A stretch of DNA of 64,000 bases from NCBI GenBank assembly GCA_010645155.1, contig CM021323.1, positions 5,371,768 to 5,435,767 on the forward strand, given 5' to 3'. Under the pieces are notes generated by a model. It did not search any database and was not told the DNA's origin. It was given only the letters and a program-made list of their open reading frames with translations. Positions within the stretch are counted from its first letter, which is position 1. Every line of letters starts with the position of its first letter. A program made the translations under genes and the position numbers. Below are positions 1-10,332 of this stretch, one piece after another. This DNA is from Tigriopus japonicus (lineage: Eukaryota; Arthropoda; Copepoda; Harpacticoida; Harpacticidae).

Positions 1-1569
1 TAGTCATAAAGAATTCTTCAAAAATATATACCACAGACATGTTCAATCCAATACAATCAAAGTTATGTATAAGAATATTCCATGTATTTGATGTTGTGAT
101 CTCTTGAGGACGGGAAAAAGTTGAACAAGTGAAAAAAATCAAAACTTGTTTGCAGTCTGCAAAAGCAAAAATTGATAAAAAAAATTCTAGAAAATGCGAA
201 AATAAATTCAGATTTAGTTGTAAAGCCAACAAATTTTTCTTTGAGCCAAAACTGCCAAAAATGAAAAAAAGCTCCTGCCCAGGATAATTATATTCAACAT
301 TGCCTTTCATGGAATTGGCAGAATTTTGATCACAGTTTTGAAACAATAGTGAGACTGGCTTGGCCTCCCTGATGTGATGCCAACACAGACTCATCTAGCT
401 TTAGATGTGACCATGACAAAGAAGACATGAAATTTTATCATATCGAGACAAGACATTTAGCCAATGAAATTCAATTTAGGTTAGAGTCCCTTATAGACAA
501 TTTGATAACTCGTTCATGTTTCACCAATAATGACTTGAAAAGACTTGAACATTTCTAACTTCATCATTGGAATATCGAGGAAAACAATTTCACAATCTAC
601 CACCCAGTCACATTGTGAAAAACCTTTGAAGAAGTATTGTTATCGATGTGCTCGTGGAGAACCACCCTTATCACGCCCATTGCGTTGTTGCGTACTGGTT
701 CAATTGGATTTGCAAACAGGACGGGGAAGAGGAAATTGGGTACCAAAAGAAACGCAAAATGCAAAAAGACGGCTATCAAACTTCCATTTTCGAATCCCAC
801 AATTATCAAGAACACGAGGAACATGCCAATATAAATGGTGAACCAGAAAGCGTCTTGAAAAGAACCTATGCATACTGGCGAATCACATCTTGGACCCAAA
901 ATCCCATGTGTTTGCCACCATATCTCAGTGATCAATAATGACCAATACCTTGTAATACACATGGACTTTAATGAAAAGTCAGTGTAAAGGGTATGGACCT
1001 TAATCCACTCGCAAAATCCACTTGAAAAAGAATTAAGAACCACATTTCCCCCGGAAACTCTCCCACGGACCAAAACGTTTCATTGCGCTCATCGATTACT
1101 TTACTTTAACAACTAAAATCGACAATATAATATCTATTCTTGGATTATCATGAAAAGGAGCGAAGTCCAATCTAAAGCTCTGCAAGATTTCTACAGTTTC
1201 AGAGTTGTAACAAATTGGAACTCTCTGATGTGCCCAATCTGTGACGGAATTCAAATGATAAGTCTCCCTGCTATTACTAATCCCCTGTGGTTATTGGACC
1301 TCTGAATTAAAGTCCAATTGAGAAAATGTACACTAATTAGTGATTATACTGCATGTATTGGGACCACTGATGTTGTATGAACATTTGCATATGTCAACCG
1401 AATTTAACGTATTTCTATTTCCTCTTCCCGTACTCTTTATACAGCACAAGGTGTTTGGAGTGGACACACAATAAATCACATTTCAGGCTCGAATTTGCAA
1501 AATATTTTCACCATGTTCAACTAAATTAGACATAAATGATATTTATGTCTAAATTTTGATGTTTAAGAG
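1..1569. other. Gene-poor AT-rich region
   Basis: No gene is supported here. Around 597-1073 frames are open on both strands. The minus frame is hydrophobic with several membrane-like stretches, and the plus frame is hydrophilic with a normal amino-acid mix, so one is probably the mirror of the other. Positions 986-1073 also match repeats near 36694-36761 and 37150-37232, which argues that at least part is repeat-derived. I recognise no domain in either frame. Confidence 0.4.
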
Positions 1570-1962
1570 AAAACATAAATGATAAATGAAGAAGGGATGA
1601 ACAGACTGCACGAATGCAATTTGGGACTTTTTTATGGGAACCATGGTCTTCATTTTGAGGGTGTTGACTTGAAGGTTATTGTCAAGGCAATCACCTTGCA
1701 AAATGTTGATGCTATTTAGCGGTCCTTTGCTGAAATTGATGAAAAGAAACAGGTCGTCTACACATTGAAAGTATTGAATTCCTTTGTCATTAATGGTGGA
1801 GCCTTGGTGACCTGGGCCTTTCGGCAGGTCAGAGACACAAAGGATAAGCAGTTGTGGATCCTTCATCATGAGATTGTGTTCTATTGAAACCTCAAATTTG
1901 TTAGTTTGAAAAGTACAACACATAATTAATGATATTGTTGTATGCACTAACTTGCTTAACAC
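1570..1962 (-). pseudogene. Decayed LINE reverse transcriptase fragment
   Basis: The minus frame translates to a stretch resembling the catalytic core of a non-LTR retrotransposon reverse transcriptase. A segment reading VSDLPKG is followed about 25 residues later by CVDDLFLF, which sits where the family has (F/Y)ADDL. After it comes a helix and a segment like 'LQVNTxKxKTM', matching the usual L-x-V-N-x-x-K-T-K-x-M after the active site. The first catalytic position has changed (C-V-D-D), there is no upstream fingers domain in frame, and the frame stops soon after. This is a fossil of a Jockey/CR1-like LINE; the clade is a guess. Confidence 0.6.
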
Positions 1963-2553
1963 CCTTCAATTTGCAAGGGTAAAACTGCTCAAGGTGTCTA
2001 GCCTTATGAACCATAATGTAAGAACTTAGTTGGGTGTTAGGGTAAATAACGAGTTCTCATGTAGTTGGAACTTGATTTCTATATGCATATAGTATCCCCT
2101 TAGTCATTACAAATGCATTTTTGGGCAATTTCATGCTTAGCCTTTTCACTCTTTGCCCTAATGCAAGCAAATTTGGAAACCCTGCATATTTCTGTGTTAT
2201 TGTCAGTTAAAGTTGCGCTCAAAAGTAAACATGCTTCATGAACCCAAATGTACTTACTTTCAGCTAATAATACATATATATTTGATTTAAAACTCTTTCT
2301 TTTCATTTTAAATGATGAAGAATGGCTAAAATATTTTTACCGACTCTTAAAATAAGGTGCAAAGTTATTGGTTGAAGGTTTCAAATCGTGCTACTTTTGG
2401 AACCTGTTGGGCACCCTGAAATGTTTTTTCCCAGATTGACGAGATTGATTTTTGGGCTGAGATTGGGGGCATCAAGATTGGGTCAAGGCTAGATTGAAAG
2501 ACTGAACAGATTGAATGATTGGGATTTTCCATCAGTACGTCACAACCTCAAAC
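1963..2553. other. Intergenic, nothing recognised
   Basis: AT-rich sequence without a convincing coding frame, RNA gene or repeat. It ends at the left terminus of the hAT-like element starting at 2554. Confidence 0.5.
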
Positions 2554-3628
2554 CAGGGTTGCCTGGTTCTAGGGAAGCCTCTCGGCCACTTTTGCTTTGA
2601 AATTCGGCCACTTTTGATTGAAATTCGGCCACTTTGGCTTTGAAATTCGGCCACTTTTGATTGAAATTCGGCCACTTTGGCTTTGAAATTCGGCCACTTT
2701 TGATTGAAATTCGGCCACTTTGGCTTTGAAATTCGGCCACTTTTTCGAAGCCTCCAGCCACTTTCGGCCACAAAATAAATTCAATTTCTTACTGAAAATA
2801 GTGTTTTTGCCTAAACCTAAAATCAATCTGTCAATTTTTTTCTCTTTTAATTTTTTTTTCAAAAAAATAAAGAAAATGCGAAAAAATCAAGCATTCAGTG
2901 TAACACCAAAAATGAAAAAAATAGTCTAAAAAAACTTGTATCACAATAAAAGAAAATTTCAATTTCCTCAATCAACATTTGTCCCAGCCTCCAAAATAAC
3001 ATTCCTAATTCCAACATTTCCAACTTAACTTTAAATTGTTATCCATTTGGTACAGAAATTTGCAAACACAATGAAGTATGTTTCAAATCCAGAGAAAAAA
3101 GAGGATTTATTAATCAAATTCTTGACTGTGCCGTTTGACTGGTCCATTTTGATAAGTTTAGCAATGATTGACGATTTGAGTAACCAAATGAAACCAAAAG
3201 TTTCTTCAGAAAGAGGGTTTAACATTAAAAGGAAGTCACATCAACCTAAAATTTCTACTAAGGGTGTTTCTAATTCTAAAATTGACCATTTTTTCAAGGT
3301 TTGCAAGTGCCCAGTTTTTGGACACAAACTAGATGTTTTATGTCTATGTATGCCTAGACATCATGCTTGGGTAGGCAGAACATGGCACGCTCAAATATAG
3401 TAAGATTTCAGACCAATGCAGGCTTCATTTTACAAAATTCATAAACATTTTGATTATGTTTTTTCTATTTTCGGCCACTTTTGGCCACTTTTGGATATGG
3501 CCGGGGAATTTTTTTTTTCTCGGCCACCAGATCTCAAATTCGGCCATTTTCGGCCACTTTTAGAAGTGGCCGAGAGATTTTTTTTCTTTCGGCCGCCGGG
3601 TTTCAAATTCGGCCACTTGGCAACCCTG
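2554..3628. mobile_element. Non-autonomous hAT-like element with internal minisatellite
   Basis: The element starts CAGGGTTGCC and ends with its reverse complement, GGCAACCCTG. It is flanked by near-identical 8-bp direct repeats, CCTCAAAC on the left and CCTCAAAT on the right. An 8-bp target duplication and CAGGG-type ends are typical of the hAT superfamily. Inside, 2583-2741 is a minisatellite and 3470-3620 repeats the same GGCCACTT motif. A 117-codon frame at 3047-3400 looks like no transposase I know. Without a transposase the element would need one in trans. Confidence 0.75.
2583..2741. repeat. Minisatellite, 43-bp dimeric unit
   Basis: Alternating 21- and 22-bp units, GGCCACTTTTGATTGAAATT(C) and GGCCACTTTGGCTTTGAAAT(TC), form a 43-bp dimer repeated almost perfectly about three and a half times. 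The open minus frames across it are only a by-product of the repeat. Confidence 0.9.
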
Positions 3629-3656
3629 CCTCAAATAACATGGTTGTTCAACAGTA

Positions 3657-4053
3657 GGCCGCATGTTAACGCACTAAATTCAAAAGCGAGAGTATACCAA
3701 AATCAAATCGAATTAGCATTTGTCGAGTATATACTCTCCCTAGCTACTGCGTTTCAAACACAGGAGTTGTCACGATTATAGGCCGCATGTTAACGCAGCT
3801 AATTCAAAAAGCAAGAGTAACCAAAATCAAGTCAGATTAACGTTTGTTGAGTATATACTCACCAGCTCCTGTGTTTCAAACACAACAGCTGTCGAGAGTA
3901 TATACTCTAGGCACGTCAATCTGACTTGATTTTGTGTACTCTCACTTTTTGAATTAGCTGCGTTAACATGCCGCCTTATATGTTCAAGGCCGGTAAATCT
4001 GACTTGATTTTGGTGTACTCTCGCTCTTGAATTAAGTGCGTTAACATGAGGCC
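3657..4053. mobile_element. Foldback MITE interrupted by a second copy of itself
   Basis: The outer element starts GGCCGCATGTTAACGCA and ends with a near-perfect inverted copy. At 3780/3976 it is interrupted by a complete 195-bp copy (3781-3975), flanked on both sides by TTATA, the probable target duplication. Both carry the same internal features, GAGTATATACTC palindromes and an AAAATCAAG-type segment. A related single copy sits at 45641-45841. Confidence 0.8.
3781..3975. mobile_element. Inner copy of the GGCCGCATGTTAACG MITE
   Basis: This 195-bp copy lies inside the outer element at 3657-4053. Its ends are GGCCGCATGTTAACGCA and the inverted form ending CATGCCGCC. TTATA flanks both sides. 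It is noncoding. Confidence 0.8.
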
Positions 4054-5393
4054 TACTGTTGGACGATTATGTTGTTTGAGGTTGCGAGTCCAGTTTTCTT
4101 TTGGCTCCGCAAAACATAGCACCACTCTGAGTTTGATATCCCATCATTGCCAATAATTTAGTATAGATTTTAAAAGGCAATACAGCCTCGCGCATGTCTG
4201 TTTAAAAGTTCAGTTTTTGCGGTAAATAGCTTTTTTAAAGTTTTCTAAAAATGTATCAGTTCAAAAAAAATCAAAGGTGTAAAGAAGTATTTCAAGACAC
4301 CTCAATTCGACACTTGTTTGATATTCTTTTAAAGTCTTGAAAATCTTGTTTTCTGTACATCTCGTGCAAAAGTTGCAAAACTCTATATGGAATTTGCCTT
4401 GCAAATTGTTTGTTAAGAATCGAAAAAGCGCAAATTCTAATGAAGGAGATTTACGAATGAAGGAAAAAGAAATCAATGTAAGCTATATTGATGCTGCCGA
4501 TTTATTAAAACATGCTTGGAAATTTGAGTTAGCCAACGAAAAAACGAATACCATTTTCACCTAAATTGAAAAATTCCCTGTCTTAACGTTTTAAAGGTTA
4601 AGCCAAAGAAAAAAGGTGGATTGACGTAAGCAAAACATTTTTTTGGCAAAGTACCAAACAAATTTTCAATTCAAAGATATAAACACTATTTAAAAAAACT
4701 TCCAAAAGGCTTGCCGATACGAATACCGAAACGATTTTTTGAACTTTTAAAGTTCCAACTTTTTCAAACTTCGTTCGAAGTTTATTAAAAAAGTCCTCGT
4801 GTAAGTCCACCATAATAAGAATAAGGAACGAGCAAAAAGTACTTTTTGGGGTTTTGAGCCGTTATAACAGCATTTTTGAAATGTAATGGCATACTTTTTC
4901 GAATTCAAAGATTTATACTTACCAAATAAATAGCTGAACTAAGATATTGAGAATAGGTTATCTTTTTATTAGAACATTACCCCTCTGATAGCAGAATCCT
5001 GTTGTAAAAGATCAGAGTTCAATCAATTAGTAGGAATATGGAAATTACCTCTTACTTCAAGGGTTTGCTTGATTCTTTTGAGAAAACAGCTTTTTTGATG
5101 TTTTTAAAGGTTTCAAATGGCGTATTGTTTATGGATAGATGAGACATCTGAAGTTTTGTGTTGTCGAATTAGTTTTCTTGGAAGCATTCACAAGTTTAAA
5201 AAAACCCTTTGATTGGCTTTGTACTATTATTGGTAAGTTGAAGTAGCCCTAGCCAAGGAGGACGGTATTTCGTGGAGTGGGATCTAGTGAGGGCGCGTTA
5301 CTGCGTTGGTGTGAATTTTCTGCGTGATAGCCTGGACGTAATGAAGAAATGCTATGTAATTCGGATTAATGTCGTTTTATTAACATAAGTCAT
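4054..5393. other. AT-rich intergenic sequence
   Basis: Short frames on both strands overlap each other and show no recognisable domain. I see nothing else. Confidence 0.5.
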
Positions 5394-5887
5394 CAAACAA
5401 AAGTCCACAAGGATTCAATGAGCAATCATTTGATGCCCAATTGATGTCTCTCAAAGAATTGGAATTGTGTTGTTTCATTGTTTTAAGTCAAATATCTTCA
5501 AACTCCTAATCTACTGACTTGGTTTGTGATAGTGATTGTCCATCTTTTGTTTAAAGCAACATTGTTTTTATCATTAGGATAGTTCTAGGACTTCCCTTTG
5601 TACAATGATATGAATGTTCTTCTCTGTCTTTGTTTTTAGCACTTAATTGGGGTTCTAAAGCCAAAAGAAGACTGTAAAATGTTGAAAGAAAGAAACAAAG
5701 AGGATTTTTTTAGCATTCTACGAAGAGAAAAATGCCTTTAAACAACCACCCCAATGATAAAAACCATGTTGCTTTCAACAAAAGGTGGACAATCATTATC
5801 ACAATGACTTGCTTTGAGAGAATTCTTTGAGAGACATCAATTGGGCATCAAATGATTGCTCATTAAATCCTTGTGGACTTTTGTTTT
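5394..5887. mobile_element. Long foldback element (about 490 bp)
   Basis: The left arm from 5394 (CAAACAAAAGTCCACAAGG onward, through a segment with ATTTGATGCCCAATTGATG) is repeated in inverted orientation and ends at about 5886. A second arm segment (GACAATCA / TGATTGTC area) also pairs. The two arms cover most of the element, as in a foldback MITE. No coding capacity was found. I could not identify a target duplication. Confidence 0.7.
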
Positions 5888-7019
5888 TGAAAAAAGAAAA
5901 AAAAACTCAAAAAAGCCCTGTCTTGAAAGACACTGCCAATTATATAAGGTCAAAAAGTATGATAATATTAGTGTTTTGGTTTTTTTCAATATAGCTCTTT
6001 TTTAGCTCTTTTTCAAACAAAATTTAGCTCTTTTAGCTCCAAAATTTGCCTTGAAACTGAGGTTTTTAGCTCTTATTGATCTTTAACAATTGGTCACACT
6101 GACTGAAAGGAAGTTGGCTTGGAGTTGGTTGATGGGTGTTGAAGTGTTCTGAAGTGTTCAAATTGGAATGCTTCAACGACGCTGGAGAACTTCCCTCTTC
6201 CAATGCTTCCAGCCATGCTTATCGTCGATCAAACCTCATGTTAAGGTCAAATAGTGAGAAGGTTTACTTGAAGTTGACTTGAAGTCAATGCTACTAGCAC
6301 ACCTTGGCGCACGCTTAACATATCAGCTTTTATGTCAAAAAAAACGTCAAAGTAAGTTTATGCCGACCAAATACTTACTTCTTATGGCACAATTCGCATG
6401 ATTTGGAGTCACTTTCAGTCTTAAAAAAGGATTAAGATGTTGGAATAACATTTTTCCTCAAGTTTTGGAGCCAATTTTTTAAAACTAATTTATTTTCAAT
6501 TCATGTGATTTTTGAGAAATGGCCAAACATTTTCTAAATCGTTTGGTATTGTTTGTATTCATTTAAATATTTTCAGCGATCCTAAGAATCTATTCAAAGT
6601 GCCTGGGATTTAAGTTTAATCAAATGAATCTAAATTCAAAGTAAGTTATGTATAAGAGAATCAAAGGTAACTTAAATTCTAAAATCCAGGTTACAATACA
6701 AACCAACAAAGACAATTGACAATCATCTGGAGAAATTGCGAACGGAGATTCTACTCCATGGCATCTAAACACCAAGTGAAGAATCTTCAGTTCTTTGGGT
6801 CTTTTCAGAAAGTTGATCCTCAAGAAACCAAAACCCCAAAAACGTTTAAACTAAGCATCCATACCATAGCTTTCCAGACCTCTATTGCCTCTCATTGAAC
6901 GCGATTGTCAACGATCTTTAACAAAGCAAATTCAATCAAATCAACTGAAATTACAACGATCATTTTCCCCAAGATGCCATAGCAACGCTTCATCGGGCAT
7001 GATTTTCTCGTTGAAATCG
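5888..7019. other. AT-rich intergenic sequence
   Basis: Contains repeated AGCTCTTTT words near 5990-6075 and ends of uncertain repeats. No gene is supported. Confidence 0.45.
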
Positions 7020-7545
7020 TCGGTACTGCGTCATCATTAATCGGCGATCACCGCCCAAGCAGCGGGGAAAGAAGGGGGACATCAGCATGCCTTTAAGTCG
7101 TAGAAGCCGCGCGTACTGCGCAGGAATTGAAATCTTCTTAGGGATCCACTTCAAGTGTTCAAATATGATTGAAACTCCTGATATATCATATATTCATGAC
7201 AAATCCTTCTGTATGCGTTCAAATTTTATCGATCCATCTCTCGTACTCCTCTCAATCACCCAATACCTTCTATACAGCTCAGTGCTCGCCTCGGCCTTGT
7301 CTGGCTTGGATGTAAACAAACCAATCCCACTGAGCTGCATGACTAGCCTTCCCTTCTCTTATTCCCGAAGGACACATACACAAGTTCTACTACATTCACA
7401 TACACACACGTTCCAATTCAGTGACCAAAACGTTCCATTACAAATCCAAATCCAGCCCAATCCCGCGTTTCAACCTTATAATCTTGACCCAACTAACATT
7501 TATCTATCTTCCCTGTGATTACTGTCACATCCCTCCTTTGACATC
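7020..7545 (+). promoter_or_regulatory. Probable promoter and 5' UTR of APPBP2
   Basis: After 6 kb of AT-rich DNA, 7020-7130 becomes CpG- and GC-rich (CCGCGCGTACTGCGCAGG and CGGCGATCACCGCCC lie here). It is followed by about 400 bases without a long in-frame protein before the APPBP2 ATG at 7546. This is what a TATA-less housekeeping promoter would look like. The inference rests on composition and position only; no start site is visible. Confidence 0.35.
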
Positions 7546-9736
7546 ATGGGCGGTCCCAGTCATAAGCCGCCTTCCTCAGGAGGGCGTCCCCCGGTTGGCT
7601 CCTTACACGAATGGGCCATTCACAGTTTGGCCTTGGCTTTGGGTCCCCAGGGAGGCCTTGACTGGCCCGAAGGCCTCACGCCGACTGACAGCCTTCATTT
7701 ATTGGCTGAATTAGCTCGACAAGGCCATTGGAGCCGATTACAAGGCTTCATTCTTCGCTTAGACGTGTTTCTGAGCGCCTTGAGCGTGACCGGTGAGCGT
7801 CGATTGCTTCATCGGGTCTATCAAGGCCTTATTGACGCCGGTCAGCCCATTCATGAGGCCCACCCCACGGCCTTGAAGGCTCGATTGAACCCTCAAGGCT
7901 ATGATAATACCAATCAATGGCGAGCTTGTCTCCACGGAGCCTCGAATTACGCCGCTTTTCTTATGGAAGCCGGTTGGTTCGATCAAGCCCGTCAGGTTTG
8001 GCTCGAATTGGAGGCGTGGACCCGGGGCGTGGCCGATTTAAGCCTATTCCGACTCGAGGTACGGGTTCAGTTACTTCAAGCTCTGAGCTCGTTTTGTCTG
8101 TTTGACGAAGCCGAGACCTTGGCTCAAGATCTGCTCAATGTTCTGGGAAATCGCGATGATGCTGATGACGCGTCGTCGGATGAGTCGCATTTGTACTTGC
8201 GGCCTTGGCTCTATTCGGCCTTGTCGTACCATCATTTCGCTCAAGGCCATTATGGACAGGCGTATGATTGGAGTCGACAGGCCGTGAAAGAGCTTCGTCA
8301 TCGTGATTGGCCGCCCAAAATTGTACTCGATGTTCTTTGCCAGGCCAGTAAGGCTTTTGTGGTCAAACGACGATTCGAACAAGCCGAGATGTTGGTGGGA
8401 CAAGCCTGTCTTTACGCCCAGGAGGTGTACGGTATGGACCATCTACGCTATGCCGATGCCTTGATGGCCTTGGGATGCTACTTGCAAAACGTAGATTCCA
8501 TCAAAAAGAGCGTGCAAATCTATCATCAAGCCTTGAAGGTGAGTTTCGGGCGCTATTTCTCCTAGTTTGATCCGGTTATTTCCGAACTTGGCCCTTTTTC
8601 ATAAACATGGATTAGATTTGATAACAACCATCAGGGATTCCGATAGTCCGCATAGATTTCTAGCTGCTGGAATTCAACAATATTAGCCTTTCATTTTCGA
8701 TAGCCTGTCTTGTCCCGTACCTTTTTTTCGATTTAAAGTTATGGTGTCGTTTTCAAGGCGAAAATCTGGCCAACATTTTAGTTTAGCAAAAAAAACGAAG
8801 CAATGACACATTTAACATAAAACCTGGCAAATAACCTATTTCAGGCGCCATTTAGACTTAAAACCTCATCGAAATCTGCCCTCTGCATTAATTCACCAGA
8901 ATCATCGATTTTTTTTTCTTTCTTGCCAGATTCGACGTGCCGTGTTCGGTTCGAACAACGTTAAGGTGGCCTTGACTTTAGAAGACCTGGCCTACGTCAC
9001 GTACGTCCATGAATACAACTGCGGCAATTTCGCCGAATCCCGCGATATGGCCTACTCAGCCTTACGCATCCTTGAGCATCGTCTGCCCAAGCATCACCTA
9101 CTCAAGGCCAGTGCCAAACGAGTGGTAGCCCTTATCATCGAGGAAATGGCCGTGGACGACACCAATGTCACCAAGAAGCAATGTCTTCTCGAACAAGCCG
9201 AGCGACTTCACCTCTCCTCATTGAGTTTGGCCAAGGCCGCTTTTGGCGAGATGAACGTGCAAACCGCCAAGCACTACGGCAATTTGGGTCGACTCTACCA
9301 GAGCATGGGTCGGTTCAGACAGGCCGAGGAGAAGCACCTCAAGGCTATCGATATCAAAGAGAAGCTCTTGGGCAAGGACGACTATGAAGTGTGCCTGAGT
9401 GTGGGCCATTTGGCCTCGTTGTACAACTACGAGCTCAAGGACTATGCCAAGGCTGAGGAGTTGTATCTCCGTAGTGTGCGCATCAGCGAGACCCTCTTTG
9501 GGCCGGCCTATTCGGAATTAGAGTACGATTATCGAGGCCTGATCCAGTTGTATCAGCAATTGGAAGACTACGACAAATACTCGGAGTACGTCCAGAAGTT
9601 CGAGAATTGGAAACTGTTGCGAGATCGAAGACATGAAGAAGAAGAGCGGGAGAATCAGAATGGTTTGAACAAGGTTCGAATGGCCTTGCCGGACCTGGTG
9701 AAGGCCGTGGCGACCGAGGGCGTGTCTCCTCGTTGA
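7546..9736 (+). CDS. APPBP2: Amyloid protein-binding protein 2 (APPBP2/PAT1)
   Basis: Two exons, 7546-8538 and 8930-9736, joined in phase 0, give 599 residues; the human protein has 585. Splice sites are AAG|GTGAGT and GCCAG|ATT. The second exon is very close to the vertebrate family: the block FGEMNVQTAKHYGNLGRLYQ and the later EYDYRGLIQLY are near identical to what I recall of human APPBP2. The protein is a set of TPR-like helical repeats, clearest at about residues 400-540. In animals it is a substrate receptor of the CRL2 ubiquitin ligase (C-degron recognition) and was first described binding the APP tail and microtubules. The N-terminal 200 residues are much more diverged. The start ATG follows a GC-rich leader. 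The intron is 391 bases. Confidence 0.95.
8539..8929 (+). other. APPBP2 intron 1
   Basis: GTGAGT donor and a T-rich tract ending TTGCCAG. AT-rich, with no other feature seen. Confidence 0.9.
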
Positions 9737-10332
9737 AGAGAAGATCGGTGGAACGAACCTCAGTGCAACGAGTTGTCAGATACGAAGTCTCAACCACGAT
9801 AACGGAAACGATCCACGTGTTTTTTTAGCCACCACAAGAGATCCAACCATGACGCTCTTGATGTTACCGGAAAGTGAAAGGGGTATTATGGTGTTTTCCG
9901 ATGATGTTATCTCTCCCCTGAGTAATAATTTTATTTTGCCATTCAGTTTGAATTACCTTTCAAAAACCACGGTTAAATATCAAGATTCTATTCATAACTC
10001 GGTCGGTGGGTTGGTTATTGTTTACTATCATTTATTTGACGATGGCATAGAAAAATACTTTGATACGAGTCCTTGGATGCATTAATATTGATCAGAGACG
10101 GTAATTGGTAGGCAGCCAAGAAAAATATTGATGTCGCGAGTTGGAATCCGATGCTAAATATTCCAGGTAAATTCAAGTCTTGATGCATTTTGAGAGCACG
10201 GAAGCGGACTTGGTTAGCGGAAACATGATGAGGTAATGGTAATCATTCAAGTTTGGAAGCTTTGTATCTGTCTCGTTTAAAGCTGTACTCTCACCATTTG
10301 TCCTGAATTTTATTTGTTTTGCACTCGCTCTC
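9737..10332. other. Convergent spacer between APPBP2 and the CDYL-like gene
   Basis: It holds the two 3' UTRs. A 78-codon frame at 9849-10085 starts with ATG but resembles no protein I know and lies within the likely APPBP2 3' UTR, so I do not call it a gene. No AATAAA was found for APPBP2 on the plus strand. Confidence 0.6.
10309..10314 (-). terminator. Poly(A) signal of the CDYL-like gene
   Basis: AATAAA on the minus strand, 18 bases after the TAA stop of the CDYL-like frame. Confidence 0.5.

Noticed and set aside
2532..2862. Minus frames with repeating KWPNFN-like words
   Set aside because: Produced by the minisatellite inside the hAT-like element.
9849..10085. 78-codon ATG frame after APPBP2
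   Set aside because: No known relative, no splice or promoter context, and it lies in the likely 3' UTR.
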